64,000 bases of DNA from assembly GCF_004331645.1 (NCBI RefSeq), contig NZ_SJSK01000001.1, positions 1,550,001 to 1,614,000 of the forward strand, given 5' to 3'. The notes beneath the pieces were generated by a model. It was not told where the DNA came from. It ran no database searches and saw only the letters and a list, made by a program, of their open reading frames with translations. The position numbers were made by a program, and so were the translations under genes. Of the stretch, positions 1 to 8,809 are shown one piece after another. The stretch's first letter is position 1. Each line of letters begins with the position of its first letter. The stretch is from Pedobacter frigiditerrae. Lineage in GTDB: Bacteria > Bacteroidota > Bacteroidia > Sphingobacteriales > Sphingobacteriaceae.

Positions 1-935
1 ACATTTTCCCAAGGTAAATGATCGTCTTTAATTGCTTTTAACCATTGCTCTTTTTTATCATCGGCTGCCACGCCTAAAATCTCGAAACCCTTGTCTTTAT
101 ATGCATTATAGGTTTTAACTAAGTTAGGATTTTCTTCTCTACAAGGGCCACACCATGAACCCCAAAACTCTAATAGAATATATTTTGCTTTAATACCTGA
201 TAGTTTAATTTTTTTATCAGCAGTGTTAGCCTGCTCAAAATCAGCAAATTTGCCTCCAATCTTTATTTCTTGGTTAAGGTTTATAAAATCATTAATGGTT
301 TTGCCATAAGTTGTGTTTTTCATTTCTGAGCTTAAGTTATTGTAAAGTTCAGCAGATTTTTCTTTACCCCAAGTAGAGGCGTAAACACTTAAAATATATG
401 CACTTATTAATGAATTTGGATTATCTCTAACATCTTTGATATCTAATTCCTTTTCTGCATTTTTAGCGGTATTCAGCTTTTCCTTCAATTCTTTTTTAGT
501 TGCAATATCTTTTTCTTTGGCGAGAAGCTGGCTTAAGCTGTCTTGTAATTTTCGGTTTGGTTCCTTAAGCTTATTACGAAGATCAGTTTGTGTTTGTGTT
601 TTAGAACCGGTAATGATGCCTTTTTTAAACTCTCCATTTTTTAACTGCAAATGAGTGTTTTGCTCTGCCCAGAAAAACAGATAGTTTTCATATTTGGCAG
701 TATAAATAGCTAGGTGGCTAACTTTTTCATTTGTTTTTCCAACTAATTTGAACCGCCCATTTATCACTTTTGTGGAATCTAAAGTTTTTTCTGGTGATGA
801 AGTCCGAAGATATAACCAAGTTCCATCATCAATTCCTGTTGTTTGGCCAGTAATATTAAAGGTTTGCGCTATAGCTGAAACTGAAGAAATTGATAGCATA
901 AATAAAATGCTTAGATTTTTTAGATTTGTCATCAT
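1..935 (-). CDS. TlpA-like thiol-disulfide oxidoreductase with DUF4369-like N-terminus (3' end cut by window)
   Basis: A secreted thioredoxin-fold protein, probably reducing or exchanging disulfides in the periplasm. I read it directly from the minus strand. It opens with a signal peptide (cleavage near SAIA-Q, residue 24), followed by a DUF4369-like beta domain, a charged helical linker, and a C-terminal thioredoxin domain with the redox motif WCGPC (Cys262 and Cys265). About 311 residues are visible and the end lies beyond position 1; family members are usually 350-400 residues. Two ATGs lie in tandem (935 and 932). The gene is divergent from the LytS/LytTR pair, so the 177-bp gap may hold control sites for both. 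The exact redox partner is unknown. Confidence 0.9.
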   Translation of the reverse strand, partial: MMTNLKNLSILFMLSISSVSAIAQTFNITGQTTGIDDGTWLYLRTSSPEKTLDSTKVINGRFKLVGKTNEKVSHLAIYTAKYENYLFFWAEQNTHLQLKNGEFKKGIITGSKTQTQTDLRNKLKEPNRKLQDSLSQLLAKEKDIATKKELKEKLNTAKNAEKELDIKDVRDNPNSLISAYILSVYASTWGKEKSAELYNNLSSEMKNTTYGKTINDFINLNQEIKIGGKFADFEQANTADKKIKLSGIKAKYILLEFWGSWCGPCREENPNLVKTYNAYKDKGFEILGVAADDKKEQWLKAIKDDHLPWEN

Positions 936-1032
936 TTTAAAATTGTGTATCCAAAAGTAATTGATGGAAATGGTTTCTTTTTTCTAATTAGATTAAAACC
1001 ATTATTAATTCGACATATAGTGAAAATCAATT

Positions 1033-1064
1033 TTAGTCGAAAAAAACCAGCCCTTAGTCGAAAA
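1033..1064 (+). promoter_or_regulatory. Candidate LytTR operator: direct repeat TTAGTCGAAAA, 21-bp period
   Basis: Two copies of TTAGTCGAAAA (1033-1043 and 1054-1064) are spaced 21 bp start to start, about two helical turns. An inverted core TTCGAC lies at 1009-1014. LytTR-family regulators bind paired direct repeats of about 9-10 bp with this spacing. The site sits about 50 bp before the kinase gene, so autoregulation of the kinase-regulator pair is inferred. No binding data are available. Confidence 0.5.
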
Positions 1065-1112
1065 TAGAACTGAAACAAATCTCCATCACTAATTTTTCTT
1101 TACCTTGTTACT

Positions 1113-2177
1113 ATGCTAAGGCGTTTACAATTTAAGGTTGATAAATATAGAAAAGTCGAGTTTTTCTTCTTCCTAACATACTTTTATCTTTTTCGTATAC
1201 TTACGGATTTCGAATACAACATTTGGGAAAGACATATTTTTGGTGTTGACTTATCAGCTGTAGAATATAATATTGCCTATGGAACTTCTAATTTAATTGC
1301 CTTTTATTCTTTCTATAAAATCTTACTACATTTATTGATAAAAAAGAAAGTATGGCAGTTTATTGTCTTCATTGTTGGCTTTTTAATCTGCTATTCTCTA
1401 TATAACAAGGCTGTCAATCTATTATATTCCAACTTACCTTTTCTTTCAGAAGGGCTGAGAAATTCTGCCTTAAAATATTTAAGGTTTAGGTCAATTGGAT
1501 ATAGTTTAGCATATGTTTTAAAAGAATTTCTAGCTGTAGGCTCACTCGCTTATTTTATGTATTCTGTACAACAGGATGAACAGTTAAAAGCATTAAAAGA
1601 GCAACAGCTAGTTTCAGAACTCACTCATCTAAAGGCGCAATTACAGCCTCATTTCTTTTTTAATACACTAAATAACATTTATAGTTTGGCATTGCAACGA
1701 TCTGTAGCTACAGCTCCATTGGTAGCTAAGCTTGCCGAAATGATGCGTTATATATTATATAAATCGGATGAAAATCTAGTGCCTTTAAAAGATGAAATTG
1801 CATTTATTCAGAACTATGTTGAAGTAGAAAATATAAGGTATCGAACTGCGATTAACATTAAATTTGATGTGCAAGGCATAGATGATAAAAGCAAAATAAG
1901 TCCATTATTGTTATTGCCTTTTATAGAGAATGCATTTAAACACGGTATTGAAGAAGAAGCAAAGGAAGGTTTCGTGAACATTATAATTTGTAAAACTGAA
2001 GAAGAACTAACTTTAGAAGTTAATAATAGTATAGCTAAAAATAAAGGAGGCGCAGGTGGGATAGGTTTGGTAAATGTTAAAAAAAGGTTGGAAATTTTAT
2101 ATCCAGAAAAACATAAACTGGAAATACAAAATGATGGGAAAACTCATCAAGTAAGTTTAACATTAGAAATGAGATGA
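1113..2177 (+). CDS. LytS/YehU-type sensor histidine kinase
   Basis: A membrane histidine kinase of the His_kinase (LytS/YehU) family, which phosphorylates a LytTR response regulator. Hydrophobic segments lie near residues 17-32, 58-75, 82-100 and 137-152. They are followed by a coiled-coil-like stretch and the H-box LQPHFFFNTLNNI, with the phospho-accepting His180. The N-box PFIENAFKHG is at 269-278 and the G-box GGIGLVNVKKRLEILY at 315-330, so the catalytic core is intact. There is no recognisable extracellular ligand domain, so the signal is unknown. The stop overlaps the ATG of the regulator by 4 bp (ATGA), which indicates translational coupling. A spaced direct repeat lies just upstream. 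Confidence 0.93.
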   Translation: MLRRLQFKVDKYRKVEFFFFLTYFYLFRILTDFEYNIWERHIFGVDLSAVEYNIAYGTSNLIAFYSFYKILLHLLIKKKVWQFIVFIVGFLICYSLYNKAVNLLYSNLPFLSEGLRNSALKYLRFRSIGYSLAYVLKEFLAVGSLAYFMYSVQQDEQLKALKEQQLVSELTHLKAQLQPHFFFNTLNNIYSLALQRSVATAPLVAKLAEMMRYILYKSDENLVPLKDEIAFIQNYVEVENIRYRTAINIKFDVQGIDDKSKISPLLLLPFIENAFKHGIEEEAKEGFVNIIICKTEEELTLEVNNSIAKNKGGAGGIGLVNVKKRLEILYPEKHKLEIQNDGKTHQVSLTLEMR

Positions 2178-2857
2178 TTAATTGCCTAATTGTTGATGAT
2201 GAGCCCTTGGCGCAAGATATTTTAGAAGGGTATATTAATGGTAAAGAAAATTTATCATTGGTAGGGAAGTGCAACACGGCTTTTGAGGCTTTTGAAATAT
2301 TACATCAACGGCAAATTGATTTAATGTTTTTGGATGTTAAAATGCCTGGGTTAAATGGTGTTGATTTTTTAAAATCACTTAAAAGCCCACCTGCAGTTAT
2401 ATTTACAACAGCCTTTTCAGAATACGCTGCAGATAGTTATGACTTAGACGCAGTAGATTATTTATTGAAACCCATAACAATTGATAGGTTTGATAAAAGT
2501 TTGACCAAATTCTTTAAACTGCAACCGATTATCTTAGACGAGGAAAAAAACTATACTTACTTTAAAGTTTCTGGCAAATTGTTGAAGGTTGAACACGCTA
2601 CTGTTTTTTATGTTCAGTCGATAAAAGATTATTTGCTATTGCACACCAATAATGGGAATTTAATAGTACACATGACGATGAAATATTTAACCGAATTATT
2701 GCCAGCAAAACATTTTTTTAGAGTACATAGGTCTTATCTCATCAATCAAGCTTATATCACAGCGATTGATAAAAATCAAATTCGTATCAACGAAGTTGGA
2801 ATTCCGATTGGGGAAAGTTATAAAGAAGCAATAAACCAACTAAAGATTGACTTATAA
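2174..2857 (+). CDS. LytTR-family response regulator
   Basis: Cytoplasmic DNA-binding response regulator and partner of the kinase directly upstream. The N-terminal receiver domain has the acidic pair D8/D9, the phospho-acceptor D54 in FLDVKMPG, and the conserved Lys in LLKPI near residue 99. The C-terminal half (about residues 125-227) is a LytTR domain, with the characteristic FFRVHRSYLIN stretch. The 227-residue length is normal for the family. It overlaps the kinase gene by 4 bp. Its likely target is the direct repeat at 1033-1064; other targets, such as the divergent thioredoxin gene, are possible but unproven. Confidence 0.94.
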   Translation: MINCLIVDDEPLAQDILEGYINGKENLSLVGKCNTAFEAFEILHQRQIDLMFLDVKMPGLNGVDFLKSLKSPPAVIFTTAFSEYAADSYDLDAVDYLLKPITIDRFDKSLTKFFKLQPIILDEEKNYTYFKVSGKLLKVEHATVFYVQSIKDYLLLHTNNGNLIVHMTMKYLTELLPAKHFFRVHRSYLINQAYITAIDKNQIRINEVGIPIGESYKEAINQLKIDL

Positions 2858-2914
2858 TCGATTAGTTTAGGAGATGAGATACTGGTAGGGAAAGGCAAAA
2901 AATATAAAATTGAA

Positions 2915-3388
2915 TTAAGGTATTCTTATATTTTTATGTTTGCTTTTAAGCTGTTCGATTAATTTATTGATATTTTTTATCATCGTTTCTCCGGTTTTTA
3001 TAAAGCTTAAATATTTGAGGATGTCTTTTTTTCTGGCTTCGCTTAGTGCATTAAAATCATCATTTAACTTTTCCTTTTCAAGTATGGCTGAAAGTATTTT
3101 TGGCATTGCATACATTTTTACCAGTTCTACTTCGTTCTGTTCTATCGCAAAAGCAGCAACTTCACCTAGAGTGGTTTTACCACCTTTCATCATGAGGAGG
3201 TTTACAAATAATCGGTAAGGTGAATTTTTTACAGGAACTAAGGTTTGGATAAAATCAAAATCATTGATTTGGCCCTTAATTCTGATGTAACCTTTTTCTG
3301 GTTTCAATTGAGCCGTTATATAAGCAGGAACATCAACTGCCCAATTGATTCCTATTTTATAGATTTTTGCTTCAAATTGGTGTTTCAT
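2915..3388 (-). CDS. DUF1905/YdeI-like protein
   Basis: A 157-residue soluble protein. Residues 1-90 fit the DUF1905 beta-barrel fold (start MKHQFEAKIYKIG, then WAVDVPAYI). The C-terminal part, with SEARKKDILKYLSFIKTGET, fits the YdeI/OmpD-associated helical module, in which a conserved A/SxxRRKxxLxYL-type motif is common. The biochemical role of this family is unsettled; some members have been linked to antimicrobial peptide resistance. It stands alone, convergent with the LytTR gene and followed downstream by no clear terminator. The start is a plain ATG. There is no signal peptide or membrane segment. Confidence 0.7.
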   Translation of the reverse strand: MKHQFEAKIYKIGINWAVDVPAYITAQLKPEKGYIRIKGQINDFDFIQTLVPVKNSPYRLFVNLLMMKGGKTTLGEVAAFAIEQNEVELVKMYAMPKILSAILEKEKLNDDFNALSEARKKDILKYLSFIKTGETMIKNINKLIEQLKSKHKNIRIP

Positions 3389-3442
3389 TGTTTACGGTTC
3401 TGGCTTTGTTATCTAACCCGACAGTAACGAAAATATTTTTTG

Positions 3443-3517
3443 TCATCCTGAGCTTCCCGAAGTGTCGGGACAAGTTGTCGAAGGACAAAAAAGATTGCCT
3501 GACTGCGGTAGGCAGGT
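3443..3517. repeat. Dispersed intergenic repeat: TCATCCTGAG element plus AGGCA/TGCCT palindrome
   Basis: The first half contains TCATCCTGAGC, an inner hairpin TCCCGA (3455-3460)/TCGGGA (3465-3470), and GTCGAAGGAC. The second half has TGCCT (3496-3500) and AGGCA (3510-3514) around a short loop. Related sequences occur at 18663-18716, 17329-17351, 28483-28499 and 32953-32968, so this is a multicopy non-coding element. Confidence 0.7.
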
Positions 3518-3635
3518 AGTGTATGGCGGGACTATACTACAGTATAAAATATGTTGCCCTTGTTTTTCTAATATTAACTGCAAAGACACAAAGTTAATAT
3601 TGTAATTCTCTGACTAACTAATAGATGAATAATTA

Positions 3636-4016
3636 TTATCCTAAAACGTGATGTGCCAATACATTTTGCACCTCATATACATTAACAGATTTATTGAATT
3701 TCTTTTTGATGCTTGGTATGGTTTCGCTCGAAATCCATATTTTTAATTCAGCTTCTAAGTCGAAAGTTCCTGCAGTTTCTACGCTAAATTTAGAAATGCT
3801 TTTATACGCTACAGATAGATATTCTGTTTTACTCCCTGTTAAACCTTGTACATCTATCAGAATTAATCGCTTATTGGTAAAAATAAAAGTGTCTCTGATT
3901 AATTTAAAGCCAAGTTCAATTTCTTCACCGTTTATTAACAACTGACCATAATTCTTTTTTAATTCTTCTTGGCTAACTGCTCCTGCATTGCCCATTAACG
4001 ATGAAAATAATCCCAT
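3636..4016 (-). CDS. Bacterial PH-domain protein (bPH_1-like)
   Basis: A 126-residue soluble protein that is essentially one bacterial pleckstrin-homology domain. The diagnostic core is the beta-strand pattern with GFKLIRDTFIFTNKRLILID, then YLSVAYKSISKFSVETAG, ending in an amphipathic helix. The N-terminal MGLFSSLMGNAG is short and glycine-rich. Family members are small and widespread, and their function is poorly defined. The gene lies 20 bp downstream of, and in the same orientation as, the alpha/beta-hydrolase gene (which starts at 5026), so the two are probably cotranscribed. No catalytic residues are expected in this fold. Confidence 0.8.
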   Translation of the reverse strand: MGLFSSLMGNAGAVSQEELKKNYGQLLINGEEIELGFKLIRDTFIFTNKRLILIDVQGLTGSKTEYLSVAYKSISKFSVETAGTFDLEAELKIWISSETIPSIKKKFNKSVNVYEVQNVLAHHVLG

Positions 4017-4036
4017 TTTTCTATTTAAATTTTAAT

Positions 4037-5026
4037 TTAATTTTTTTGCTTTAGTCTTTCTGCTATAAACCCATCCATCGCATGCTCCACTCCTAAAATG
4101 TCTTTAGATGTAATAGCCGAACCAATTACATGATTGCCTGCATTAGGGACAGCAATTTTCTGTTTTAAATCAGAAGGTGTTCCTAGTTCATCGAACATTT
4201 TTAACATTGCATCTACCTTAACAACAGGGTCTTGTTCAGTTTCACTTTTATAATAGTACAACATTAAAACTGGTTGTTTTACTTTAGCAAAAAGTTCTGG
4301 AGTCATGCTGCTTTCAATCATTTCCTCTAGTTCTACCAAAGATTCTAAACGGTAATTTGTATACCAGAATTTCTTGTAAATAGGGTCTTTACCTTCTACA
4401 ATTCGTTCCTCACCACCAGTAACTTGTCGAGCAATTTGTAAACCCCAAGGGTTGTTCAATAACCAAGCTTTATCATCATTAATGGCAATATTTGGCGACA
4501 TTAACACCAGACTGTTAATTTCTGGATAGGCTGCTGCTAATTGTAATGCTAAAGTTCCACCTGTTGAAGTACCTAATAGAATTACCTTTTTGCCTAGTTT
4601 TTTGCCAATGGCATAAGCCTTTTTAGCACTTTCCCAAAGTCGGTCGGCTGTAAAATGCTGCATCGGTGCAACGGTATCTAAACCATGATCTTCCAAACGA
4701 GCTAAATATAAATTGGCATGTAAAGCTTTAGCTAAATAATCGTAAGCCGGATTTCCTTCTTGTTTTGAAGCAGAAAAGCCATGCAGATAAACTACTGCAT
4801 ATTCAGTTTGCTGTTTCGTACTATCTGCCCAAACAATTTCAGCCTCATTACCTGGTTTAATCTTAAACTTGGATTCTTGTCTAGTCACATAATTTGGCAA
4901 GGCCGATAAAGTAGGAATACTTGGAAGTTTAGTGTTGTATTTTGGTTTAAGTGGTTTTGGGCCAACAAAATAAACGATTACCAATATCAAAAAGATGACA
5001 AATAGTATGCTTAAGAATAATTTCAT
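4037..5026 (-). CDS. Alpha/beta hydrolase, serine aminopeptidase S33 / lysophospholipase type
   Basis: A 329-residue hydrolase anchored or exported by an N-terminal hydrophobic segment (residues 3-21). The oxyanion-hole motif LHGFSASKQ is at 81-89. The nucleophile elbow GTSTGG at 152-157 places the catalytic serine at 154. The C-terminal AGNHVIGS supplies the expected histidine. The family hydrolyses monoacylglycerols, lysophospholipids or related esters, but the substrate here cannot be assigned. It is followed 20 bp later by the PH-domain gene and is divergent from the polyprenyl synthase gene (70-bp gap). Confidence 0.85.
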   Translation of the reverse strand: MKLFLSILFVIFLILVIVYFVGPKPLKPKYNTKLPSIPTLSALPNYVTRQESKFKIKPGNEAEIVWADSTKQQTEYAVVYLHGFSASKQEGNPAYDYLAKALHANLYLARLEDHGLDTVAPMQHFTADRLWESAKKAYAIGKKLGKKVILLGTSTGGTLALQLAAAYPEINSLVLMSPNIAINDDKAWLLNNPWGLQIARQVTGGEERIVEGKDPIYKKFWYTNYRLESLVELEEMIESSMTPELFAKVKQPVLMLYYYKSETEQDPVVKVDAMLKMFDELGTPSDLKQKIAVPNAGNHVIGSAITSKDILGVEHAMDGFIAERLKQKN

Positions 5027-5096
5027 CTATATAAGTTTGATTAAAAATACGGTTTTAATGGAATTTAAGTAAGTTTGTAGACACATTTTTAGCTGA

Positions 5097-6068
5097 ATGC
5101 CCGGAATAAATCAGATAAAACAACCTATTGCCGCAGAGATTGATGCTTTTGAAGCCAAATTCAAGGATTCTATGCATAGCGATGCGCCACTATTAAATCG
5201 CATTACCCATTATATTGTAAAAAGAAAAGGCAAACAAATGCGACCTATGTTCGTATTTTTTGCAGCAAAATTATGCGGTGGCATTATCGAATCGACACAT
5301 AGAGGAGCGGCTTTGGTAGAACTTTTACATACAGCAACATTGGTACACGATGATGTAGTTGATAATGCTTACGAGCGTAGAGGTTTTTTTTCTATCAATG
5401 CTTTATGGAAAAATAAGATAGCCGTTTTAGTAGGGGATTATTTGTTAGCAAAAGGCCTATTGCTTTCGGTAAACAATAGCGAGTTTGCTTTGTTGAAGAT
5501 AGTATCTACTGCCGTGCAGCAAATGAGTGAGGGCGAGTTGTTGCAGATTGAAAAGGTAAGAAGGATGGATATCAGTGAGGAATTATATTTTGATGTAATT
5601 CGTCAGAAAACAGCTTCTTTAATTGCGTCTTGCTGTGCTTGTGGTGCTGCTTCGGCGGGGGCCGATGAGGAAACAGTTGAGAAAATGCGCTTATTTGGAG
5701 AAAAAGTAGGTATCGCTTTTCAAATTAAGGATGATACTTTCGATTTTGGAACTGACGATGTTGGTAAGCCACTAGGAATTGACATTAAAGAGAAAAAAGT
5801 AACCTTGCCATTAATTTATGCTTTAAATAGCGTAGAAAAATCAGAAAGAAAACGAATCATCAATTTGGTGAAAAACCATCAAGATGATCCGAAAAAAATA
5901 CAAGAAATAATAGATTTCGTTAATAGCAAAGATGGGGTTCATTACGCCAATCAGAAAATGCTCGAATATCAACAGGAAGCTTTTGATATTTTGTATCAAT
6001 TTGAAGAAAGTGATGCGAGAACTGGATTAGAACAACTGGTAAGATATACAACAGAACGTAAAAAATAA
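5097..6068 (+). CDS. Trans-polyprenyl diphosphate synthase (octaprenyl/solanesyl type)
   Basis: Extends allylic diphosphates with isopentenyl diphosphate to make the long prenyl tail, most likely for menaquinone. The substrate-binding motif KGKQMRP is at 44-50. The first aspartate-rich motif DDVVD is at 85-89 and the second DDTFD at 212-216. The 323-residue length and the small alanine at position 80, five residues before the first motif, fit a long-chain synthase (IspB-like) rather than a farnesyl synthase. Its TAA overlaps the ATG of the TerC gene by one base (TAATG), so the two are coupled. Exact chain length is not predictable here. Confidence 0.93.
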   Translation: MPGINQIKQPIAAEIDAFEAKFKDSMHSDAPLLNRITHYIVKRKGKQMRPMFVFFAAKLCGGIIESTHRGAALVELLHTATLVHDDVVDNAYERRGFFSINALWKNKIAVLVGDYLLAKGLLLSVNNSEFALLKIVSTAVQQMSEGELLQIEKVRRMDISEELYFDVIRQKTASLIASCCACGAASAGADEETVEKMRLFGEKVGIAFQIKDDTFDFGTDDVGKPLGIDIKEKKVTLPLIYALNSVEKSERKRIINLVKNHQDDPKKIQEIIDFVNSKDGVHYANQKMLEYQQEAFDILYQFEESDARTGLEQLVRYTTERKK

Positions 6069-7141
6069 TGTCGAACGAATTATTATTCATTGGTGGTTTC
6101 CTGGTTTTTATTGTGCTTATTTTAGCGCTAGATTTAGGTTTATTTAGTAAAAAGGATCACATCATAAGCTTAAAACAAGCTGGTATCATGAGTTTCATTA
6201 TGGTGACACTTGCCCTGGGCTTTTATTTCTTGCTCATTTTAGAAGGGCAAGAATTACATGGCATTAGAGATTTTGCACAACTGCAGCAAATCGTTAAAGC
6301 GCATCAACATCAAATTACGCTTATTCCAGGTAATTTTGAAGAGAGTTTAAAGCTTTACAACCAGAATTTAGGAATTGAATTTCTAACAGGTTATGTGATT
6401 GAATATGCCCTTTCTGTAGATAATATCTTTGTTATTGTGCTGATTTTCTCAGCCTTTGCTGTACCAGAGAAATATTACCATAGGGTTTTATTCTGGGGTA
6501 TTTTAGGAGCAATTATCATGAGGTTCATCTTCATTTTTTTAGGAGCTGCCTTGATTAATGAATTTTCTTGGATTTTATATGTTTTTGGAGCTTTCTTAAT
6601 TTTTACTGGCATGAAAATGTTCTTCTCTAAAGACGAGGAGGATAAAATTGATACCGAAAAACATCCAGTAGTTAAGTTTGCATCTAGATTTTTCGCTATT
6701 CACCCTCGTTACGAAGGGAATAATTTTTTTCATAAGGTAAATGGTAAAAGGCTGTTAACCCCATTGTTCTTAGTGTTGTTAATTGTAGAATTTACTGATT
6801 TGATTTTTGCTGTAGACTCTATTCCCGCAATTTTTGCAGTTACAAAAGATGCTTACATTGTATTCTTTTCGAACATATTCGCCATTATGGGTTTAAGGTC
6901 TATGTTCTTTTTACTAGTTAACATCATCCATAAATTCCATTATCTAAAAACCGGCTTGGCTTTTTTATTGACTTTTATTGGTGTAAAAATGCTCGCTCAT
7001 CATTATTTAAAAGAGTGGGGTTTTACAACAGAACATTCTTTGTTGATCATCTTGTTTATTTTAACGGCAAGCATTGTGGCATCATTGGTATTTCCTAAAA
7101 AGGTAAAACGTACTTCAGAAGAAGTAGAGCGTTTAAAGTAA
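6068..7141 (+). CDS. TerC family integral membrane protein
   Basis: A 357-residue polytopic protein of the TerC/Alx family, members of which are linked to metal (manganese) export and tellurite resistance. The conserved TerC core is visible in FLTGYVIEYALSVDNIFV and EFTDLIFAVDSIPAIFAV, whose buried acidic residues are the family hallmark. About eight or nine hydrophobic segments are present. An insertion of about 40 residues after the second segment (around 70-110) matches the longer TerC subtype. It is coupled to the polyprenyl synthase by a 1-bp overlap; a functional link is not obvious. Confidence 0.92.
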   Translation: MSNELLFIGGFLVFIVLILALDLGLFSKKDHIISLKQAGIMSFIMVTLALGFYFLLILEGQELHGIRDFAQLQQIVKAHQHQITLIPGNFEESLKLYNQNLGIEFLTGYVIEYALSVDNIFVIVLIFSAFAVPEKYYHRVLFWGILGAIIMRFIFIFLGAALINEFSWILYVFGAFLIFTGMKMFFSKDEEDKIDTEKHPVVKFASRFFAIHPRYEGNNFFHKVNGKRLLTPLFLVLLIVEFTDLIFAVDSIPAIFAVTKDAYIVFFSNIFAIMGLRSMFFLLVNIIHKFHYLKTGLAFLLTFIGVKMLAHHYLKEWGFTTEHSLLIILFILTASIVASLVFPKKVKRTSEEVERLK

Positions 7142-7202
7142 AAATTTCGTCGCTTTTATTCGTCTTCCAATCAAAAAAGCTTACTTTCATCAAAAAATAA
7201 TA

Positions 7203-8657
7203 ATGATGAAGAATTTCTTTTTATTGGCGCTTACTAGCTTTTGTTTATCTGCAACTGCACAAGATAATTTCGGTCCGGTTTTTACAAAAATAAATGCCGA
7301 AGTTCAGTCTAATTCAAAAGCTTACAGCACTTTAAAAGATGCATCATTAACAATTGGCCATAGGTTAACTGGTTCTACAAATGGCGCAAAAGCTGAAGAA
7401 TATGCCTATAACTTATTAAAATCTTATGGTTGTGATGTGAAATACCAACCATTTGAAGTGGAGAGCTGGGACAGAAAAACTATTTCAGTAAAAATTGGAA
7501 GCACAGCTAGTGATTTAGCTCCTGTAAAAGCGGTGACCCTAGCACACTCCCCAGTTGCTGCAAATGTAACTGCAGATTTAATTGATGTTGGCAATGGATT
7601 AGAAGCAGATTATTTGCCATTGGGCGATAAGGTAAAAGGGAAAATAGCTTTGATTTATTTAGGCGTTTTACCGGGTTCCCCAAAAGGTACAGGTTCATTA
7701 CATCGCTCTGAGAAAACTGCAATAGCAACTTCACATGGTGCTATTGGTGTCATTATCATCAACACTGTTAAAAATGGTGTCTTGTTAACAGGAACAGCTT
7801 CTGTAACGGGTAAATTAATTCCAATTCCTGCAGTATGTATTGGTTTAGAAAGTGGAATGGCATTGAAAGAAAAATTAAAAGCAGGAGATCAAATTGCCTC
7901 AATTGCAATGACTAATTTCTCTGGATTAATTAAAGCTCGTAACGTAATCGCAACGCTTAAAGGAACTGAATTTCCGAAAGAGAAAATAGTAGTTGGCGGT
8001 CATCTAGATAGCTGGGACTTAGCAACAGGGGCTATAGATAATGGAATAGGTTCATTCTCGATTTTGGATATGGCTCGTACTTTTAAAAAGCTAAACTTAA
8101 GCACCAAAAGAACAGTTGAATTTGTGTTATTTATGGGCGAGGAGCAAGGTTTATTAGGTTCTAAAGCTTACGTAGCACAAGCTAAAAAAGATAAAACTAT
8201 AGACCAGATTAGTTACATGTTAAATTACGACATGACTAATGATCCAAAGGGATTTTCGACCACTAGAAAAGAAATGGAACCTTTATTAAGAGGATGGGGC
8301 GAGCAAATTACAAAGATTGATACTGCTTATAAGAACTTAATACAGTCTGGGGCTGGTTTGCATAGCGACCACCAACCATTTATGTTAGAAGGTATAACAA
8401 CAGGCGGTGGTGCAGGTGGTAGATTGCCAAATAATTCTGGTCCGTATTATCATTCTGATGGAGATACGTTTAAGTTAGTTGATGAGCAAGGAATGAAAAA
8501 CACTGTTCGTTTCTCTGCGATGCAGACTTATGCTTTAGCTAATACACCAAAAATTCCGGTAGGCAAACAAAACGAAGTTGATTTAGAAGCGTTTTTAAGA
8601 GCACAAAATTTAAAAGAGCCTTTAAAAATTGCTGGCGAATGGAGGTGGAAGGACTAG
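7203..8657 (+). CDS. Secreted M28 family zinc peptidase with PA domain
   Basis: A 484-residue exported metallopeptidase, probably an aminopeptidase or carboxypeptidase. A signal peptide ends near SATA-Q (residue 20). A protease-associated domain occupies about 110-240. The M28 catalytic domain follows with a complete ligand set: H267 in GGHLDSWD, bridging D279, the general-base/ligand pair E313/E314 in MGEEQG, D343 in NYDMTND, and H417 in YYHSDGD. All catalytic positions are intact. The start has two tandem ATGs (7203 and 7206). The gene is monocistronic in appearance. A second M28 enzyme of different subtype lies at 39237-40940. Confidence 0.93.
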   Translation: MMKNFFLLALTSFCLSATAQDNFGPVFTKINAEVQSNSKAYSTLKDASLTIGHRLTGSTNGAKAEEYAYNLLKSYGCDVKYQPFEVESWDRKTISVKIGSTASDLAPVKAVTLAHSPVAANVTADLIDVGNGLEADYLPLGDKVKGKIALIYLGVLPGSPKGTGSLHRSEKTAIATSHGAIGVIIINTVKNGVLLTGTASVTGKLIPIPAVCIGLESGMALKEKLKAGDQIASIAMTNFSGLIKARNVIATLKGTEFPKEKIVVGGHLDSWDLATGAIDNGIGSFSILDMARTFKKLNLSTKRTVEFVLFMGEEQGLLGSKAYVAQAKKDKTIDQISYMLNYDMTNDPKGFSTTRKEMEPLLRGWGEQITKIDTAYKNLIQSGAGLHSDHQPFMLEGITTGGGAGGRLPNNSGPYYHSDGDTFKLVDEQGMKNTVRFSAMQTYALANTPKIPVGKQNEVDLEAFLRAQNLKEPLKIAGEWRWKD

Positions 8658-8751
8658 TTATTGGTTGATGATTTCATTGATGTGAAGGTTAGTTAACAAT
8701 TTATTAATAAATGCGTTACATCAAAATTGGACATTGTTTGATGAATTACTC

Positions 8752-8779
8752 TTGTATATTGTGTTAAATGATATATTTG
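8752..8779 (+). promoter_or_regulatory. Bacteroidota-type promoter for the M23-bactofilin pair
   Basis: A -33 TTG (8752-8754), a 17-bp spacer and a -7 box TATATTTG (8772-8779) match the Bacteroidota consensus TTG-N17-23-TAnnTTTG. The predicted transcript starts about 20-25 bases before the ATG at 8810, which favours that ATG over the in-frame TTG at 8801. Confidence 0.6.
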
Positions 8780-8809
8780 TAAAACCAAGCAAATCCCTTA
8801 TTGAAAATT

